A DNA stretch of 64,000 nt from assembly GCA_964017235.1 (NCBI GenBank), contig OZ024931.1, positions 124,383,530 to 124,447,529 on the forward strand, read 5' to 3'. Of this stretch, positions 37,701-50,130 are shown piece after piece. A model generated the notes under the pieces. It had not been told where the DNA came from. It saw only the letters and a program-made list of their open reading frames with translations, and searched no databases. Made by a program: the position numbers and the translations under genes. Each line of letters begins with the position of its first letter. Within the stretch, counting starts at the first letter, position 1. The stretch is from Sabellastarte sp. h YS-2021 (Eukaryota > Annelida > Polychaeta > Sabellida > Sabellidae).

Positions 37701-39091
37701 TGATTGCATACTTAACATAGTAGCCTTTACTTGTTTACATTAAAACCTTTTTTAAATGCAACCCTGTCAAAAACACACACAAAAAGGACTTTTTTCTATA
37801 CATTTTAGAAGCTCTTGATCTCCTTCACGACTCTTGTTCTTTTGAGTACCAAGTGTATGGTGACTCACCATGGTGTGCATCTTTTATCAAAGAAGATTTG
37901 GAAGTGTATGAATATGCAGAAGACATCCAGTATCATTGGACAGATGGCTACGGGGATTCTCTGAACTATGAACAAACGTGTGAACTCCTCAAAGATATTG
38001 TTCATTATCTCAGGTACCTTTCTTTGCAACTTGACAAGCATCAATCAATCAATCAATCAGTTAATCTGATGACAAAGCTGCACAGATAAATAAATAGGGA
38101 AATGAGACATGTCTTTTAATGTACTTGAACTGGTGGTTCATTATAATCATCATTGCCCAAATGACTCGATCACATGATATAGTCCCTGACATCATTAGTA
38201 GTAATTTGACTTATCTGTTTCAAACTAGCTTATGTCTCCTTTCTCGGGCATATGTTAAAATACTTATTATATATTTTTCTGATTCAGACTTGATGAAAAA
38301 GAACCTGATCCAGCCTATAGAGTGCTAACCAGGTTTGCCCATTCAGGAGCTCTGTTCATGCTCTATGCCAGGCTGGGTTTGTTCAACGATGGGTACAACC
38401 TCACTGATTCAGGTTATGAAGAAAGCAAAGACAGGATGTGGAGGGCCAGTCTTATCAATCCTATGTCTGGGAATATAGCATTCGTCAGGTGAGTATGGGC
38501 TGGATGATATTTTTCCAAAGTGGAGGTTCTCTTGTGTGGGATAGTGTGTATATATATTTTTAAAATGTATAATACACAATATAATAATAAAACCTGTTGC
38601 TAAAATAATAAAATGTGGAGTAACAACTCATTTTTTCCATATAAATGTCAATGACAAATTGCTGTTTTGTGTACAATATTTGCTGTGAGATCACATTCCA
38701 AGATAGATATCTCTTTCCAAATTTTGTTAGTGATATTTTATTATATTATATCCTTAAAATAGCAATATTTATGAAATTTAAAATAAATTTTAAATGTGTA
38801 CTTATGAGAAATTCAGTGTAAAAGTGATGCTTCTGACATAATTTCAGGTATACTTGCACCAATGGAGAAGAAGATAAGGTTGCTGTATATGAAAATGAGG
38901 CACTGATTACGCTTCCTGTTTCGGGCTGTACCGATGGGATTTGTCCTGTCAGTGCACTGATCGATGAATGGGTACCTATAACCAGCACATGTGACATCCA
39001 TGACATCTGTAATGTTGAAAATAGTTCTGCCACAGAACTGACTGCATCATGTACAGCACTCTTTGTAAGCTTGATGTTATTGATAATTTGA
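31769..39091 (+). CDS. MINPP1-like: Multiple inositol polyphosphate phosphatase-like protein (MINPP1 family), nine exons
   Basis: Coding exons: 31769-31964, 32556-32675, 33116-33229, 34241-34378, 35151-35233, 36732-36837, 37809-38013, 38288-38488, 38848-39091. All have GT-AG borders and matching phases and sum to 1407 nt, 468 residues; human MINPP1 is close to this length. The N-terminus has a signal-peptide-like hydrophobic stretch, then FYTTETRYDVV. Exon 2 holds LLARHGSRYP, the histidine-phosphatase RHGxRxP nucleophile motif. Later blocks match MINPP1 in order: FYENCEKYLD, NGPEIAEVLGRI, CSFEYQ...SPWC, YHWTDGYGDSLNY and the LINPMSGNIAFV type. The family removes phosphates from InsP5/InsP6 in the ER or outside the cell. 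The proton-donor motif HAE reads HSG in FAHSGALF. The last 15 residues are hydrophobic and could be a GPI signal. Confidence 0.93.
32561..32596 (+). other. Histidine-phosphatase active-site motif (RHGSRYP) in exon 2
   Basis: It reads PSVFYLLARHGSRYP in the frame fixed by the exon 1 phase. The other two frames of this exon contain stops or no similarity, so the 93-codon open frame that spans it (32412-32693) is not the coding frame. Confidence 0.9.
33285..33560 (-). mobile_element. CR1-like LINE 3' end, in intron 3 of the MINPP1-like gene
   Basis: Reverse complement of the same 3' end as at 18290-18590: the WNxLP-type block (ggaatggaacag region), ttagaagccaac, then ctatacaaatgcttct and an (AAT)n tail at about 33283-33300. 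5'-truncated. Confidence 0.75.
33832..33905 (-). mobile_element. SINE family 3 fragment in intron 3
   Basis: Contains gttcagtagccagggtcat and ggacaggcccttggcatt, like 16497-16630 and 44260-44400. Confidence 0.5.
33925..34165. repeat. Degenerate 60-bp minisatellite in intron 3
   Basis: About four copies of a unit containing ctatttaaaagctgtgtgat followed by attac-tataaaactgaatt, spaced 55-65 bp apart, with many substitutions. Confidence 0.75.
35605..35815 (-). mobile_element. 5S rRNA-derived SINE (SINE3 type), copy 2, in intron 5
   Basis: The minus strand reads gaagttaagtggcagtgggc, then tagtactggaatgggtgacc, the 5S rRNA A- and C-box region, followed by the body shared with 20871-21060 (ctggtactagtagaccgaaa region). 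More diverged in the C box than copy 1. Confidence 0.82.
38039..38062 (+). repeat. (ATCA)n microsatellite in intron 7
   Basis: About five tetranucleotide units, just after the exon 7 donor. Confidence 0.85.
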
Positions 39092-39383
39092 AGCTGGTAT
39101 GGTAGTCACTATACTGTGTAATAACGATGTCTTTGTGTGTGTAATCGGATTAAAATGTGGGATTTCAGAAGAGTGTAACACAGAAATGGCATTTTCCTTT
39201 GACATTGGTGGAGTTGGAAATAATTCACCATTCCCCGACCCCCCAACAAAAACTATATTTATTACATTTATCTGTACATCTAAATGTGACTACTAAAATA
39301 TTGTATGGCTACATTCATAATGTACTCATATGTACGACTATGTACAACAACATTATGCATATATATTATACTTTGTAACCATT

Positions 39384-39389
39384 AATAAA
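39384..39389 (+). promoter_or_regulatory. Candidate polyadenylation signal of the MINPP1-like gene
   Basis: AATAAA about 290 nt after the stop codon. It lies inside the 18-bp target-site duplication of the SINE that follows, so the insertion has copied it (second copy at about 39632-39637). Confidence 0.4.
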
Positions 39390-39619
39390 TTTGTTTATTT
39401 GGGGTTTTACGTCGCTTTCAACACTGTACAGGTCATATCACGACCGGTAGTTGGAAGGGCAGAGAAAACCAGTACATATAGTTCGCTAGGGTTCTGTACT
39501 GTAAACTGCCGACCAACGGCAAGCAACTACCAGCTTTCCCACTTACGGCCATGACGGGGATCGAACCCCGGCCGCAGAGGTGGGAGGCGAGAGTGTTACC
39601 ACTCTGCCACCGTGGCCCC
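39390..39619 (-). mobile_element. tRNA-derived SINE (family 1) just downstream of the MINPP1-like gene
   Basis: Complete reverse-orientation copy with a perfect 18-bp duplication tttgtaaccattaataaa at 39372-39389 and 39620-39637. The B box reads gggttcgatccccg-like on the minus strand. Little diverged from the copy at 799-1033, so probably a young insertion. Confidence 0.93.
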
Positions 39620-39639
39620 TTTGTAACCATTAATAAAAG

Positions 39640-42600
39640 AATAAAACATATACAGTTACAGCTAAAAGGTCAAGGTCACCAGGTCAAGCAAAATATCAAA
39701 TGTGTCACCCACTACGGGCTAAGGCCAAGCCAAGCTGTAGCCAAGTGAACCAAGATAATTCAAACTAAAAGGTCACACGCTAGGTCCCAAGGTCATATAA
39801 TTCCATGCAGCAGGAGCAAGTAATAAAGAAAATTAAGCGGCATACAAAGGGTGAAGGCCACAAATGTGTGGCAGGTCAGCCACCAAATAGGTGACTAAGC
39901 AATGAAATATAGCCATCCAACCTAGGACAAGGGTAATGACCATAAGACATAAAAGTACAGTAAAATATAATACATAATGGAGACAGGGAAAATGCGAGGT
40001 CGCCGCATGAAGTAAGTTAAAGATCCAAGAAAGCAGACAGTAACATGTCATGGTATAAGATGTGGTAGATAAGTTAATTGTGAAAGATAAGAATAGTTAT
40101 AGTACTACAGTTAGGAAAATGATTACAACAAGTAATTATAGTTACTAATACACATAGTCAAAAAAGAATAGTTGAAAGTTCTAGTTAAGAAATTATTTCA
40201 ACCGATATTTCTCATTACTATTATGCCTAATTAAACATGAAGCTAGTCATAGCACAAAAGGTAATCATTAACCGATTTAAAATCATATAAGCAATTGCAT
40301 TTGATCATATGGTCCAGATAGTCCACATCGATCCAGATGAAACATAACTTGACAATATGGTCCCAACGCATCCCACACACACAGGATCCAACATCCTTGC
40401 AAAAAATCTCCAGAAGAATCTCCAGACAAACACACTCTTCATGTTATACTAGTTACACTTCCATTTCTTTATAAGATGCCTGTTCCAAGGTGTAAACAAT
40501 ATCACAACCTTCACACCATGTAACCAGCCAATCTGACATTCTGTAGCATAGACAATAACAGTCCTTATAGAGTGTAATCCACTGTCCAGTCTAGAGGAAC
40601 AAAGCATCAGACACAGCTTATAACTGAGAAGTAACTCCATAGTCCAACAAATTTTAAATGTAACCAGAGGCGAGTCCTAGAAGAGTGCAAGTAATCCACA
40701 CTTTCTTAATTGAAAACATCAAGTATTGCACTCTCTCTAAGCAAGATGTTATTGTTCATAGAAACTTATATAATTGATACTATTAATGTGTTTATATGTG
40801 TATGTAAAATGAGTTTAAGCAATGTCGCCTCAAAAGAGCAAACCCTGTAACATATGTGGTGTTGGGTAGTGCATCTTCTGACTGGTGTTCATCATGTATT
40901 GCACACTTTATAATCATATTATGATTCATTTGAAGTTTTTGTGACAGATGCTGTGTTTTTTATAATAAAGTCAACAACCAGAACTAACACAATGATTACC
41001 ATGATTACAGTAAAGCTTGAATAACAGACTCTTTAGTGTTTTCTAATTAAATGACATTATAAAATAATAATTTTTAGTATTGTTTGTGTGATAATAAACT
41101 CATGGTGCTAAACATTTGTTGTAAGCAAAGATAGGTTGCATGCTATTATGATTTATAATTGTCAGATTCTAATATATACATAGTCTTGGTTTGTAATAAG
41201 TTGTTGAATGGTGTTTATATGTACATAAAGGTCTCTATGATTGTCTTTGAGGAGTACTTGTAAATAAAATGCTATGGCTTGTATGTTTTATTTCTTTCAG
41301 GTTGCCAAGAAACAATGAACTATTAAACTTTTCTCTTGGATGTTGTTCACAAATATTAATAAGTTAAAATTTAAGTTTACCAACACTTGAGTGTAGTACT
41401 GTACACTAAGGTAATAAATACTTAAACTAAATACTATTTACAAAAGCGCACAATTACTTTAATACAAAAACTGAAATAAATGTGATGAAAATAGCACAAG
41501 TGTATCGTAATAATGGGGCCAAAAGGAAAACAATAAAGCATACTTTCGAGATTTAGAGACAAGAATGAAATCAAACACACAACTAGAATACACAATAAAT
41601 AGCAACGACATCAAAGTAAACCCACACGACTAGATTGTCTTTAACTAAACAAAAAATTGAAAAAAAAGAGTCAACTTCTCTTGAATAATTTATTATAGCT
41701 GATATATTTTCAGTTAACAAATCTTTCATTTTATATATGTTATAACAATTTAATCCTGTATTACCTAGATGAATGTAGTATGTTGAAATATGTTTGACTG
41801 TATCTAGAAACTGACATGGAAGGCACCAGGGCATATCTTCATTCATCAACAAGTAACTATGCATCAGATATATGTCCCATATGGCCTGGAGTAATTATCA
41901 AGGTCAGGGGAAGGTTAAATATGATAACAGCAGTAGTTTGGAAATTTTTTTTTATATCTTAGGAAGTAAAGATTTTAAAATTTAAAAGCCAGATTGAGAA
42001 ATTTTAAAAACACCAAGCCTAACTAAAGAGACTGTGGGATGAGGCGTGCAAGATCAAAGGAATGGTAGAGGAAGCTATAGAAGCATCCTGGAGTAGGTCC
42101 ACACAGATGAGCTCCGCCAGAGCCCATGTGCCATACTATTTTGAAACATTTTGTTATCAAATGCAAATGTGCAAGATACAATGAGGACTGGCTTGGGTTA
42201 AAAGCTGTAAAAAATAAACCAGAAAATGTATACACATTATCAGCCAGTGTGGTTCTTTTTTATCTGAATTAGCGGATTACATTGTAAATAAAACAAAATT
42301 ATGCCACAGTGATGTAGCTATGCAACCATACATAACTTCACCATTAAGTAAACCTAACTTGTGCAGGACTGTTGCGGAAGTTGGGTAAAAAAGACCTTGA
42401 GTTAAATTTTTTACAAAATTATTTTATTTTATGCGTATAATAATCCAAATGAATGTGATGGTGTCATATAACTTCTCCATCAAAAGTTAAAACACTGAAT
42501 TCGCAGAAATAGCGAGAAAATTTTTGCAAGAAATTCTCAAAGTAACAGAGAAAGAAGTATTTACAGTGATAAATACGTAGCTGTTAGTTTATCACCCAAA

Positions 42601-43740
42601 CCTGATTTTGTTTACATTATTATTTGTTTTCATTATGTAACAAATAAACTTATGTTTAGCTACTTAGTATAGCATGTAAGCTGTGGCTTATTGGTGCTGG
42701 TAAGACTCTACCTTTGTACTCATATAAGCTCTCATATTATGGACTGAGATCTTTTCTTTTAAAAAGCTTTAAGCAAGAAAAAATTAAAATTTAAATGTGA
42801 TCACACACTCTGTAAATTATACCTCAAGGCAATTAACTGGGATCAAAATGGTTAAGGGTATCAAAGGACAAATAACTGTACATATATGCAGAATTTTGAT
42901 TGACTTGCATTTTGTTATTAAAATCCTATCCAATATATTTAATATATTATCTTAACATTCATATGCTGTTCTCATATGACACCAAGTTTATTGTCGCTGT
43001 GTTGTGAAATAAAGGATTTTTAGAAAGATAGAGTGACCAACTTTCACATTTATCAATGTAGATAACTATTAAGTTGTAGGCTCATTTCCCTGAATTACAG
43101 TTACAATGATAATATTCATTTTCAGAAAAAACTTATAAAGTGGGTTTATATGACTCTGAATAAGGACTCATTAGTACTTGCGTGGTTCCAACTCAAGTTT
43201 TTCTGATCTTTATTCACTTTTAAACTTCTTTTAATAATCTTCAAATGGACAAGTGTAAAAAATTACAATGTGGGCATAAATATTGAAGTTTGCAGTCCCC
43301 CCATCCCAAGGCAGAGACAACACTAGGTTGCAGAACTCAGTGTTTACTATACACAACATGGTATAAATATATTAACAAGTTCATAAATGTGACTAAATCT
43401 ATAGTTATTTACAGTGCATGTAAAGCAAATAACAAAGCATTAAATCCCAAGGCGTACACAATAAATGTATAAATCATTACTATAATAGTGATACTATTAC
43501 ATGCATATTACAAGTCATAAGTACACAAAGCCACTGTTAAAGGCTGCGATGTATAAAATTATAACAAACGCCAATAATTGAAATGAAATCACATTTATAC
43601 AATTTGCCTTAATTCATGGCAAGTGTTAGTTAAGGTCATCCATCAAGGTAGGACAGAGGCTTAAAGTGTCAAGACCAACTACCAGACTGTGAACAACCTA
43701 TGGACCCACCCTCACGAGATGAGGTGATTAGTAACATAGG
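39640..43740. other. Long gene-poor stretch, unidentified repeats
   Basis: 39650-40660 has denser GC and looks like non-coding repeat DNA (ggtcaaggtcacc motif, shared with about 47840), but I cannot assign it to an element. A short open frame at about 42015-42185 has no recognisable similarity. Nothing else seen. Confidence 0.4.
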
Positions 43741-43890
43741 AGATTTTGTTTGTATATTAAAACCCGTATAAATATGATCTTGTTAAAAACATAAAACAAA
43801 AGGTAAATTTATATCTTTATCAATATTTCAGAAAACCCTCGATGTTGCATCTTTTGTCAAAGAGGATTTGGAGGTGCATGAGGTGTGATA
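43740..43890 (+). pseudogene. Relic of MINPP1-like exon 7 and its preceding intron
   Basis: After atatttcag, the frame reads TLDVASFVKEDLEVHE, against SPWCASFIKEDLEVYE in exon 7 of the gene 6 kb upstream. The preceding intron end is also similar (ttaaaacc... and aaaaacataaaacaaaa). The exon stops after about 16 codons at a GTGTGA, with no matching exons nearby, so this is a broken partial duplication. Confidence 0.75.
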
Positions 43891-44259
43891 TCGTAACTTG
43901 TGGTATATATTTTGCCATTACATTTACACCGAATTGAATTGGAGCTGTATTAAACCCTTAAGTGTCACATCGATAAACAACGAAAGAATTTGCAATACAT
44001 TTTAAGTATATATTTATGATTAATCCTGTGGCTTTGTGTTGCCGCGCTCGTCCATTATCTGCCGGAAGTACCGTCCTTTTATAGAGGTCATTAAGTACTC
44101 ACCCTCTCACTTTATTTCTACAATAAAATTATAGTGTTAATATATCTGATTTTAAGCAAAGATGGGTGTCATATGAAAGTAATACAGCATGAAGGTATGT
44201 AATTGTTACATACAGGTTTGGTTTGCTTTAAGATAAATAATAATCAAATGTGAAATGTG

Positions 44260-44400
44260 GAGTTTTATGTCCCGTTCAACAGCCATGGTTGTATTGGGAG
44301 AGGTCCTCACATTGTCATTTGTGGGAGTTGAACCCACACAGTGGTGGGAGTTGAACCCACACAGTGGTGAGAGCCTATGATGCCAAACTTTGCTGACCCC
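44260..44400 (-). mobile_element. tRNA-like SINE (family 3) with an internal 23-bp duplication
   Basis: cgttcaacagccatggttg at 44274 and a reversed B box (ggagttgaaccc). The 23-bp block 44321-44343 is repeated exactly at 44344-44366, which duplicates the promoter-like box. Confidence 0.65.
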
Positions 44401-44432
44401 CTAAACTGCACAGAACCTTTTGAAAGTGATGT

Positions 44433-44662
44433 TCAATTTTATTTATTTGGGTTTTTATGTTGCTTTCAGCACTGCATAGGTCATATCACGACGGGCAGTT
44501 TTATAGGAAGAGGAAACCAGTACATACAGTTGGTCAAGGTTCTGTACTGTAAATTGTTGACATCTGTAAGAAACGATTAAACTTTCCCACATAAGGTCCA
44601 GGGTTTGAATCGCCGGCCTTCGATGGCAGGAGATTGTGTTACCACTGTGCCATCATTGCCCC
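44433..44662 (-). mobile_element. Degenerate tRNA-derived SINE (family 1)
   Basis: Clear but diverged copy: ttatttgggtttttatgttgcttt at the tail side, cacgacgggcagtt in the core, and a decayed tRNA head near 44600-44662. Older than the other three copies. Confidence 0.8.
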
Positions 44663-45123
44663 CTAATGTTCAAATTGTTAACAATACCAAATCCTAGGTG
44701 ACAACAAAGAAACAAGGTGGAAACCATTACATATTAGACCTTTTACAACGTCCTTCCTAGTATAGCCACCATATGTTGAGTATACCATATGATTTCAACA
44801 ATCCCTCGGAATCAAATTATGAAATTGTATAAGTGTCTTTGAATGGGTTATCATTATTTGATTCACTAAATTTTCTGACATAGTGATTTTAACATAAAAA
44901 TTGAGCATTATGACCAGTCGCATAAATAGGGAAACAGTGGCTAAGACTTCTTGTTTTAAGCACCCCTAAAATGCTTCAAAACCATGTTGTAAATTAATCT
45001 GACGGTATATATGTGGTATATTACTTGACGAAATAACAGTCCACTGGTGAAGAAGCTCCCTTTTCAAGATCTAAATTTAACACAAAAATGTCATAACACC
45101 AAATATAGATTTATGCTGCTAAT

Positions 45124-45195
45124 ACTACATACTTAACATGTATTCATTTATCTAATTATCTACAATTACCTGGTATAGGCTGTAACCAGGAACAG
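45124..45195 (+). repeat. 72-bp direct repeat, left copy
   Basis: cttaacatgtattcatttat through acctggtatagg matches 57220-57290 with only a few differences. The region between was about 1.7 kb before the LINE insertions. Confidence 0.85.
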
Positions 45196-45349
45196 TCCCT
45201 GTCCCCAACCCCAAGAAAGACGCACTGGGGTTATATATTTTTATTATACAATAAATGTTACTACTAAAAATACTTTAAAAAGACATATAACACAGAAGAC
45301 ATGGAAGAGTACATAATGTATGTTAATAAAGGAGCATGAACTGGTATTT

Positions 45350-47760
45350 TTTTTTTTTTTTTTTAGTTTTTTTTTCCACTTTATTGATTCATCAATATCA
45401 GATTTACATCATCAATGACAGTATACATTGCACAATCGGTACACATACTATTCATAGCTACATAGACTGACGTTTATGTACATACCAAAAACATACAAAA
45501 AAACAATAACCTCAACTATATTAGGGCCTTTGTATTTTCTTTTGAATTTATTAATGATATATACTTTTGTTCATAGTATCTTTTTTTTAATATTATTTTT
45601 AGATGGTCCATTTTTGGCAAGAGTTTCTGTTTTGCACACAAAAATATATATTCCCTTGTTAAAATTAATATAAAATTCATTGGCAGAAAATTCTGGTTTT
45701 GGACTAGGTATCCAAACAATTTATTTACTTCACCTAACACATAATTTTGATTAATTTTTTCCTTTATCCATTCAAGAATGCTAGACCATAAGATTTGAAC
45801 TTTACTGCATTGTGTGAACAAATGCTGAATTGTTTCCACACTATTACCACATATGCCACATGTATTTGAATCTACAATCTTAAGTTTAAACAGGTAACTC
45901 CAGGTAGCTAATATATTATGTATCAATTTGTATTGGAACCAGATGGTTGAGTTATCTGTTGTTACCCTGAAGGAAATTTTATATATTAGCGACCACACTT
46001 CTTTAGATAAAATTGTCACCAATCTTAGATTCCATCTTGTCTCGCACTGTCTTGGTAATTCTGATTTACTTTTAATAAAGATATTATAGTAGGTTTTACT
46101 ACTCAAATTTTGTTTCAAAAATGTCCAAACGTGAAATGGAATATATGGTCTTGTCAGCATATAGTCACCTGATCATGAATACCTACCATTTTTTTAAAAA
46201 GATAATATTCTAATATATTCACACTAAAACGGTAGTCTTGACTAAGTTGTTTTCTGGATAAAAGAACACCAACAGAGTCAACCAAATCACCAATAATTCT
46301 TATGCCTTGTTTTTCCCAATGTGGGAGGAACATATCTTTCTGTATCCTTTCATTGAGCCATACATTTAAATGCAGAATGTCACTGTTTGATTTTATCTCC
46401 TGTTGAGTACAGAATTCCATGTAATAATTAAAAACATTATTCCAAAAGAGATTACACTTCTCCAATATTTTTGGCACCACCCCGGACCTAATGAGTTAAT
46501 TCTTGAAAGATTGCCCACTGTATCCAGCAGTAGGTTTAACCAGGGTGCATTTGTATTTGAAATTATTTTCCTTATCCATGTCAATTTCAGTGATTTCTTG
46601 AAGAGGATAATATCCACCATTTTTAGACCACCATTAATTTTTCAGCACATAGATCCTGTCTATTTATTTTTTCTGGTTTAGTATTCCAAAAAAATCCAAA
46701 TATTTCCTTACTTAATGCTTTCAAGAAGTTTTCTGGAGTAGGGATAGTTAAAAATAAGTGTGTGAATTTAGAAGCTATGAGGGTTTTTATTACTGTTATC
46801 TTCCCTAAAGGGGTCAAGTGTCGTGTATTCCAATTTTTAATTATTTTTCTTGCTTTAATAATTGCTTTATCATAATTTAAATTCGGTATCTTATTTAGAT
46901 CCACTGGAAAGGAGATTCCTAAGAGGCCAAACTCTGTGGTGTCCAAATCTAATTTTGCTTTTACGTTTAATTGTTTTTACATTTACTCTTGCATCCTATC
47001 CATATTAGCTTTGTTTTGTCTGAGTTCATTTTTAATCCAGAAAGGGAGGCATATATTTCCAGGATGTTCAGGGTTGCTTGAAGGGAGCCCAAGCTTCCGT
47101 CCAAAATTATAGTTGTGTCATCTGCAAACTGTACAATCTTATGTTCTGTTTTACCTATTATTATCCCTTTCAAACCAGTGTTTGATACTATCATTATGTT
47201 TAATATTTCTCCTGCAATTAGGAATAGATATTGTGCAATTGGATCTCCTGATCTGCAGCCTTTCTCTATCGGTATCGGGTCGGAAAGGAACCCCACATTG
47301 TTGTACCCTTGCTTGTATGTCATTATTAAACAGCTTAATCCATTTCATAATAGAATCATCAAAGCCAAAGAGCATCATTGATTTATATATGAATTCCCAT
47401 GATGTTGAATCGAATGCTTTCTCGAAGTCTATACTAACCAAAAGACCAGGGATGTTTTGTTTTTTTGTTTCGAATAACAGATCATAAATTAGTCTAGTAC
47501 AGTCACTTATAGATCTTCCTTTCAGGAAACCTGTTTGATTTTTCGCAATTATTATATCTAATTGTGGTTTAATACGCATTGCTATGGACAATGATGAAAT
47601 TTATATGTAGAGCACAGCAATGAAATTGGTCTCCAATTTTTTTAGAAATTTTCTATCTTTGTTCCCTTTTGGTAGACAGGTTATTATGCTTTCCTTTAGA
47701 GTAGTTGACAATTTGCCTTTTTTAAAACAACTATTTAGTGCATTTCTCACAAAATACTTT
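45350..47760 (-). mobile_element. LINE B: 5'-truncated L1/Tx1-like retrotransposon with target duplication
   Basis: Poly-A tail (poly-T on the plus strand, 45350-45375) and an exact 14-bp duplication atgaactggtattt at 45336-45349 and 47761-47774 mark a target-primed insertion. The coding part begins inside the reverse transcriptase: LPKGNKDRKFL; TGFLKGRSISDCTRLIYDLL; IDFEKAFDSTSWEF; GCRSGDPIAQYLFLIAGE; catalytic FADDTTIILDG; then LLGISFPVDL and LTPLGKITVIKTLI. The C-terminus is 214 residues with a CGICGNSVETIQHLFTQC zinc motif. It is spread over six frame segments, so it is dead despite the clean ends. Related to, but a different family from, LINE A. Confidence 0.92.
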
Positions 47761-50130
47761 ATGAACTGGTATTTACTTATGCTTAGAACTTAAGGGGTGA
47801 AAACAATACCTTGATCAATGACAAACAGATGTGAATTAAGGTCAAAGGTCAAGGTCACCCAAACAGATCATGAACCTTGAGTTAAGAAGTGGAGAGGTCC
47901 CACCAGGTGAGTAGGTCATAATATAGTATAAAACATGTAGAACTATGACAGAAATGTGATATAATAATGAAAAGAAGAGCCCTATCTGGTAAGGAAATAA
48001 GGACCATATCAAGGCATAATTAAAATTATATGAATAAGTAAAGATAAAAACAAGTGATTTAGCAGACAGATACAATTAAACTATGCATATAAAGTTTGTT
48101 GGGCAACAATTCTTCAGTCAGGTCATTTATCATACTTTTTCACTATACACAGAGGCTGTAGACAAGGTGATCCCATTGCGTCCTACCTTTTCCTACTAGC
48201 TGCCCAGATTTTATATCTTATGATAATTTATAACTGTAGTATTAATGGTATCACAATAAACAGTCAACAGTAAAAATTTCACATTTTTTCTGATGACACT
48301 ACTCTATTCCTTGATGGCACTAAGGACTCTCTTGAAGCAGCTCTTAATACACTAGAAATTTTTGGTTCACTTTCAGGTCTAGTAGTTAATAAAGATAAGA
48401 CAAAACTTATTTGGTTAGGCAAAAAAAAACGTTCAACTGACATGTATGACACCTGTGAGAATTTGCTTTGGGGAGCATCTGAATTTGATTTGCTAGGGAT
48501 TCATTTCTCTGTTGACCTAGAGAACATTACTACTTTGAATTTTACACCAATTCTGAACAAATGTGAAAAAATTCTATATCAATGGAAGCGGAGAAGATTG
48601 ACGCCGCTCGGAAAAATCACGGTGGTGAAAACCTTTATTCTTTCAAGTTTTAACCATATTTTTAGCTCTCTTCCTATAACAAATAACATTTTGGTAAAAA
48701 AATTGAATAACCTTTTGTATTCATTTGTGTGGGATAACAAGCCCGATAAAGTAAATAGAAAATTGATTACAAACTCTTACATAAATGGGGGTCTTAATAT
48801 GGTTGATATTGATATTTTCATAAAATGTCAGAAGTAGCATGGGTAAAGCGACTAGTTCAGACTCCAAATGCTCCTTGGGCAAAACTCTTTTCAAGTTTGA
48901 TTTCTATTGATAACTTTTATTTACTGGGTCCACTATGGGCCAAAATTACTGCAAGTAACATAACAAATCTTTTTTGGAAGGACGTTTTAATGTCATGGAG
49001 CTTTTTGCTTTATGAAAGAAATCCAGCTAATATTGAATCCCTTATATGTCCAGTTTGGTATAATCCTCAAATTATAACCGAACCTCTTTTTTATCCACAT
49101 TGGTACAAGGCAGGAATTACAACTTCCTTAGATCTCCTCAACAATGCTGGCAGCATGAAAACTCTAGAAGAACTTAAAAATCAGTTCAATATTAAATCCA
49201 ATTTTTTAGAGTACTTACGATTACAAAGATGTCTCAAAAGATACTTTACAAATTCTAATGTCCATACACTCAACCTTTCAAGACCTTTCCTGCCTCCAAA
49301 TCTGAAAATTCTAATCAGTCAGAAAAATGGCTGTAGGCAGCTATATCAACAATTGAACAAACAGGTTGAAAATCATTTTTTTTAAATTTTTTTTTATTTA
49401 CCCTTTTGTAACAATATTGGTGCAAGATAACCTTGGGAGGGCGAGGGTAGCAAACCCTCCGTCAAGGTGTATTTCCAGTGCCATTTCATACATAGTATGA
49501 AAAATGAATTTTAGTATACTAACAAAAGATATTTCCATTTGATACTTTGTAGGGTGTTTGTTAAATTGATTTAATAAAAGAAAACCCTGTTCACACGGTC
49601 TTAATAACTGTTACCAAATATACCATGTATATCAAGACAGAATGTTTTCTAAAACTAAGATAATTGTAAAGATTTACGAAAAGATAAACAATTACAAGAA
49701 TGTTTCAAATTAGCACATAAACTGTTTTTATAAAACTTGTAATACAGTGTACATTCTAATTCACACAGAAGTGAAGCACAGCAGGATAGTCCCACCCCCA
49801 GTTAAGCCTTTTGCTGCTGAAGTAGGGAAAACTATTCCGACTGTTTCACTTCAAAAAAACAATACATCCAATTAATATTTGCAAGAACCTTTTCTAAAGT
49901 CATTTGAGAACAGTCTGACAGTTAAAATGAATACGAAGGACCAAAAATAAGCAGTTTTATAACTATCATAAGTGAAACAGCATACATTTAATCATATTTT
50001 TCATGCTTTTTCTTTGATAACTGTTAAGCAATGAAGAATCAAAAACCTCTCCATAAAAAGATAACCGTTCTTTTATTGTGTTTGCAATATTCACCGATTT
50101 ATAGTCTGAATTGTTCCAACTACATTTAGA

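Noticed and set aside
42015-42185. Open plus-strand stretch resembling an exon
   Set aside because: No convincing splice sites or recognisable similarity.
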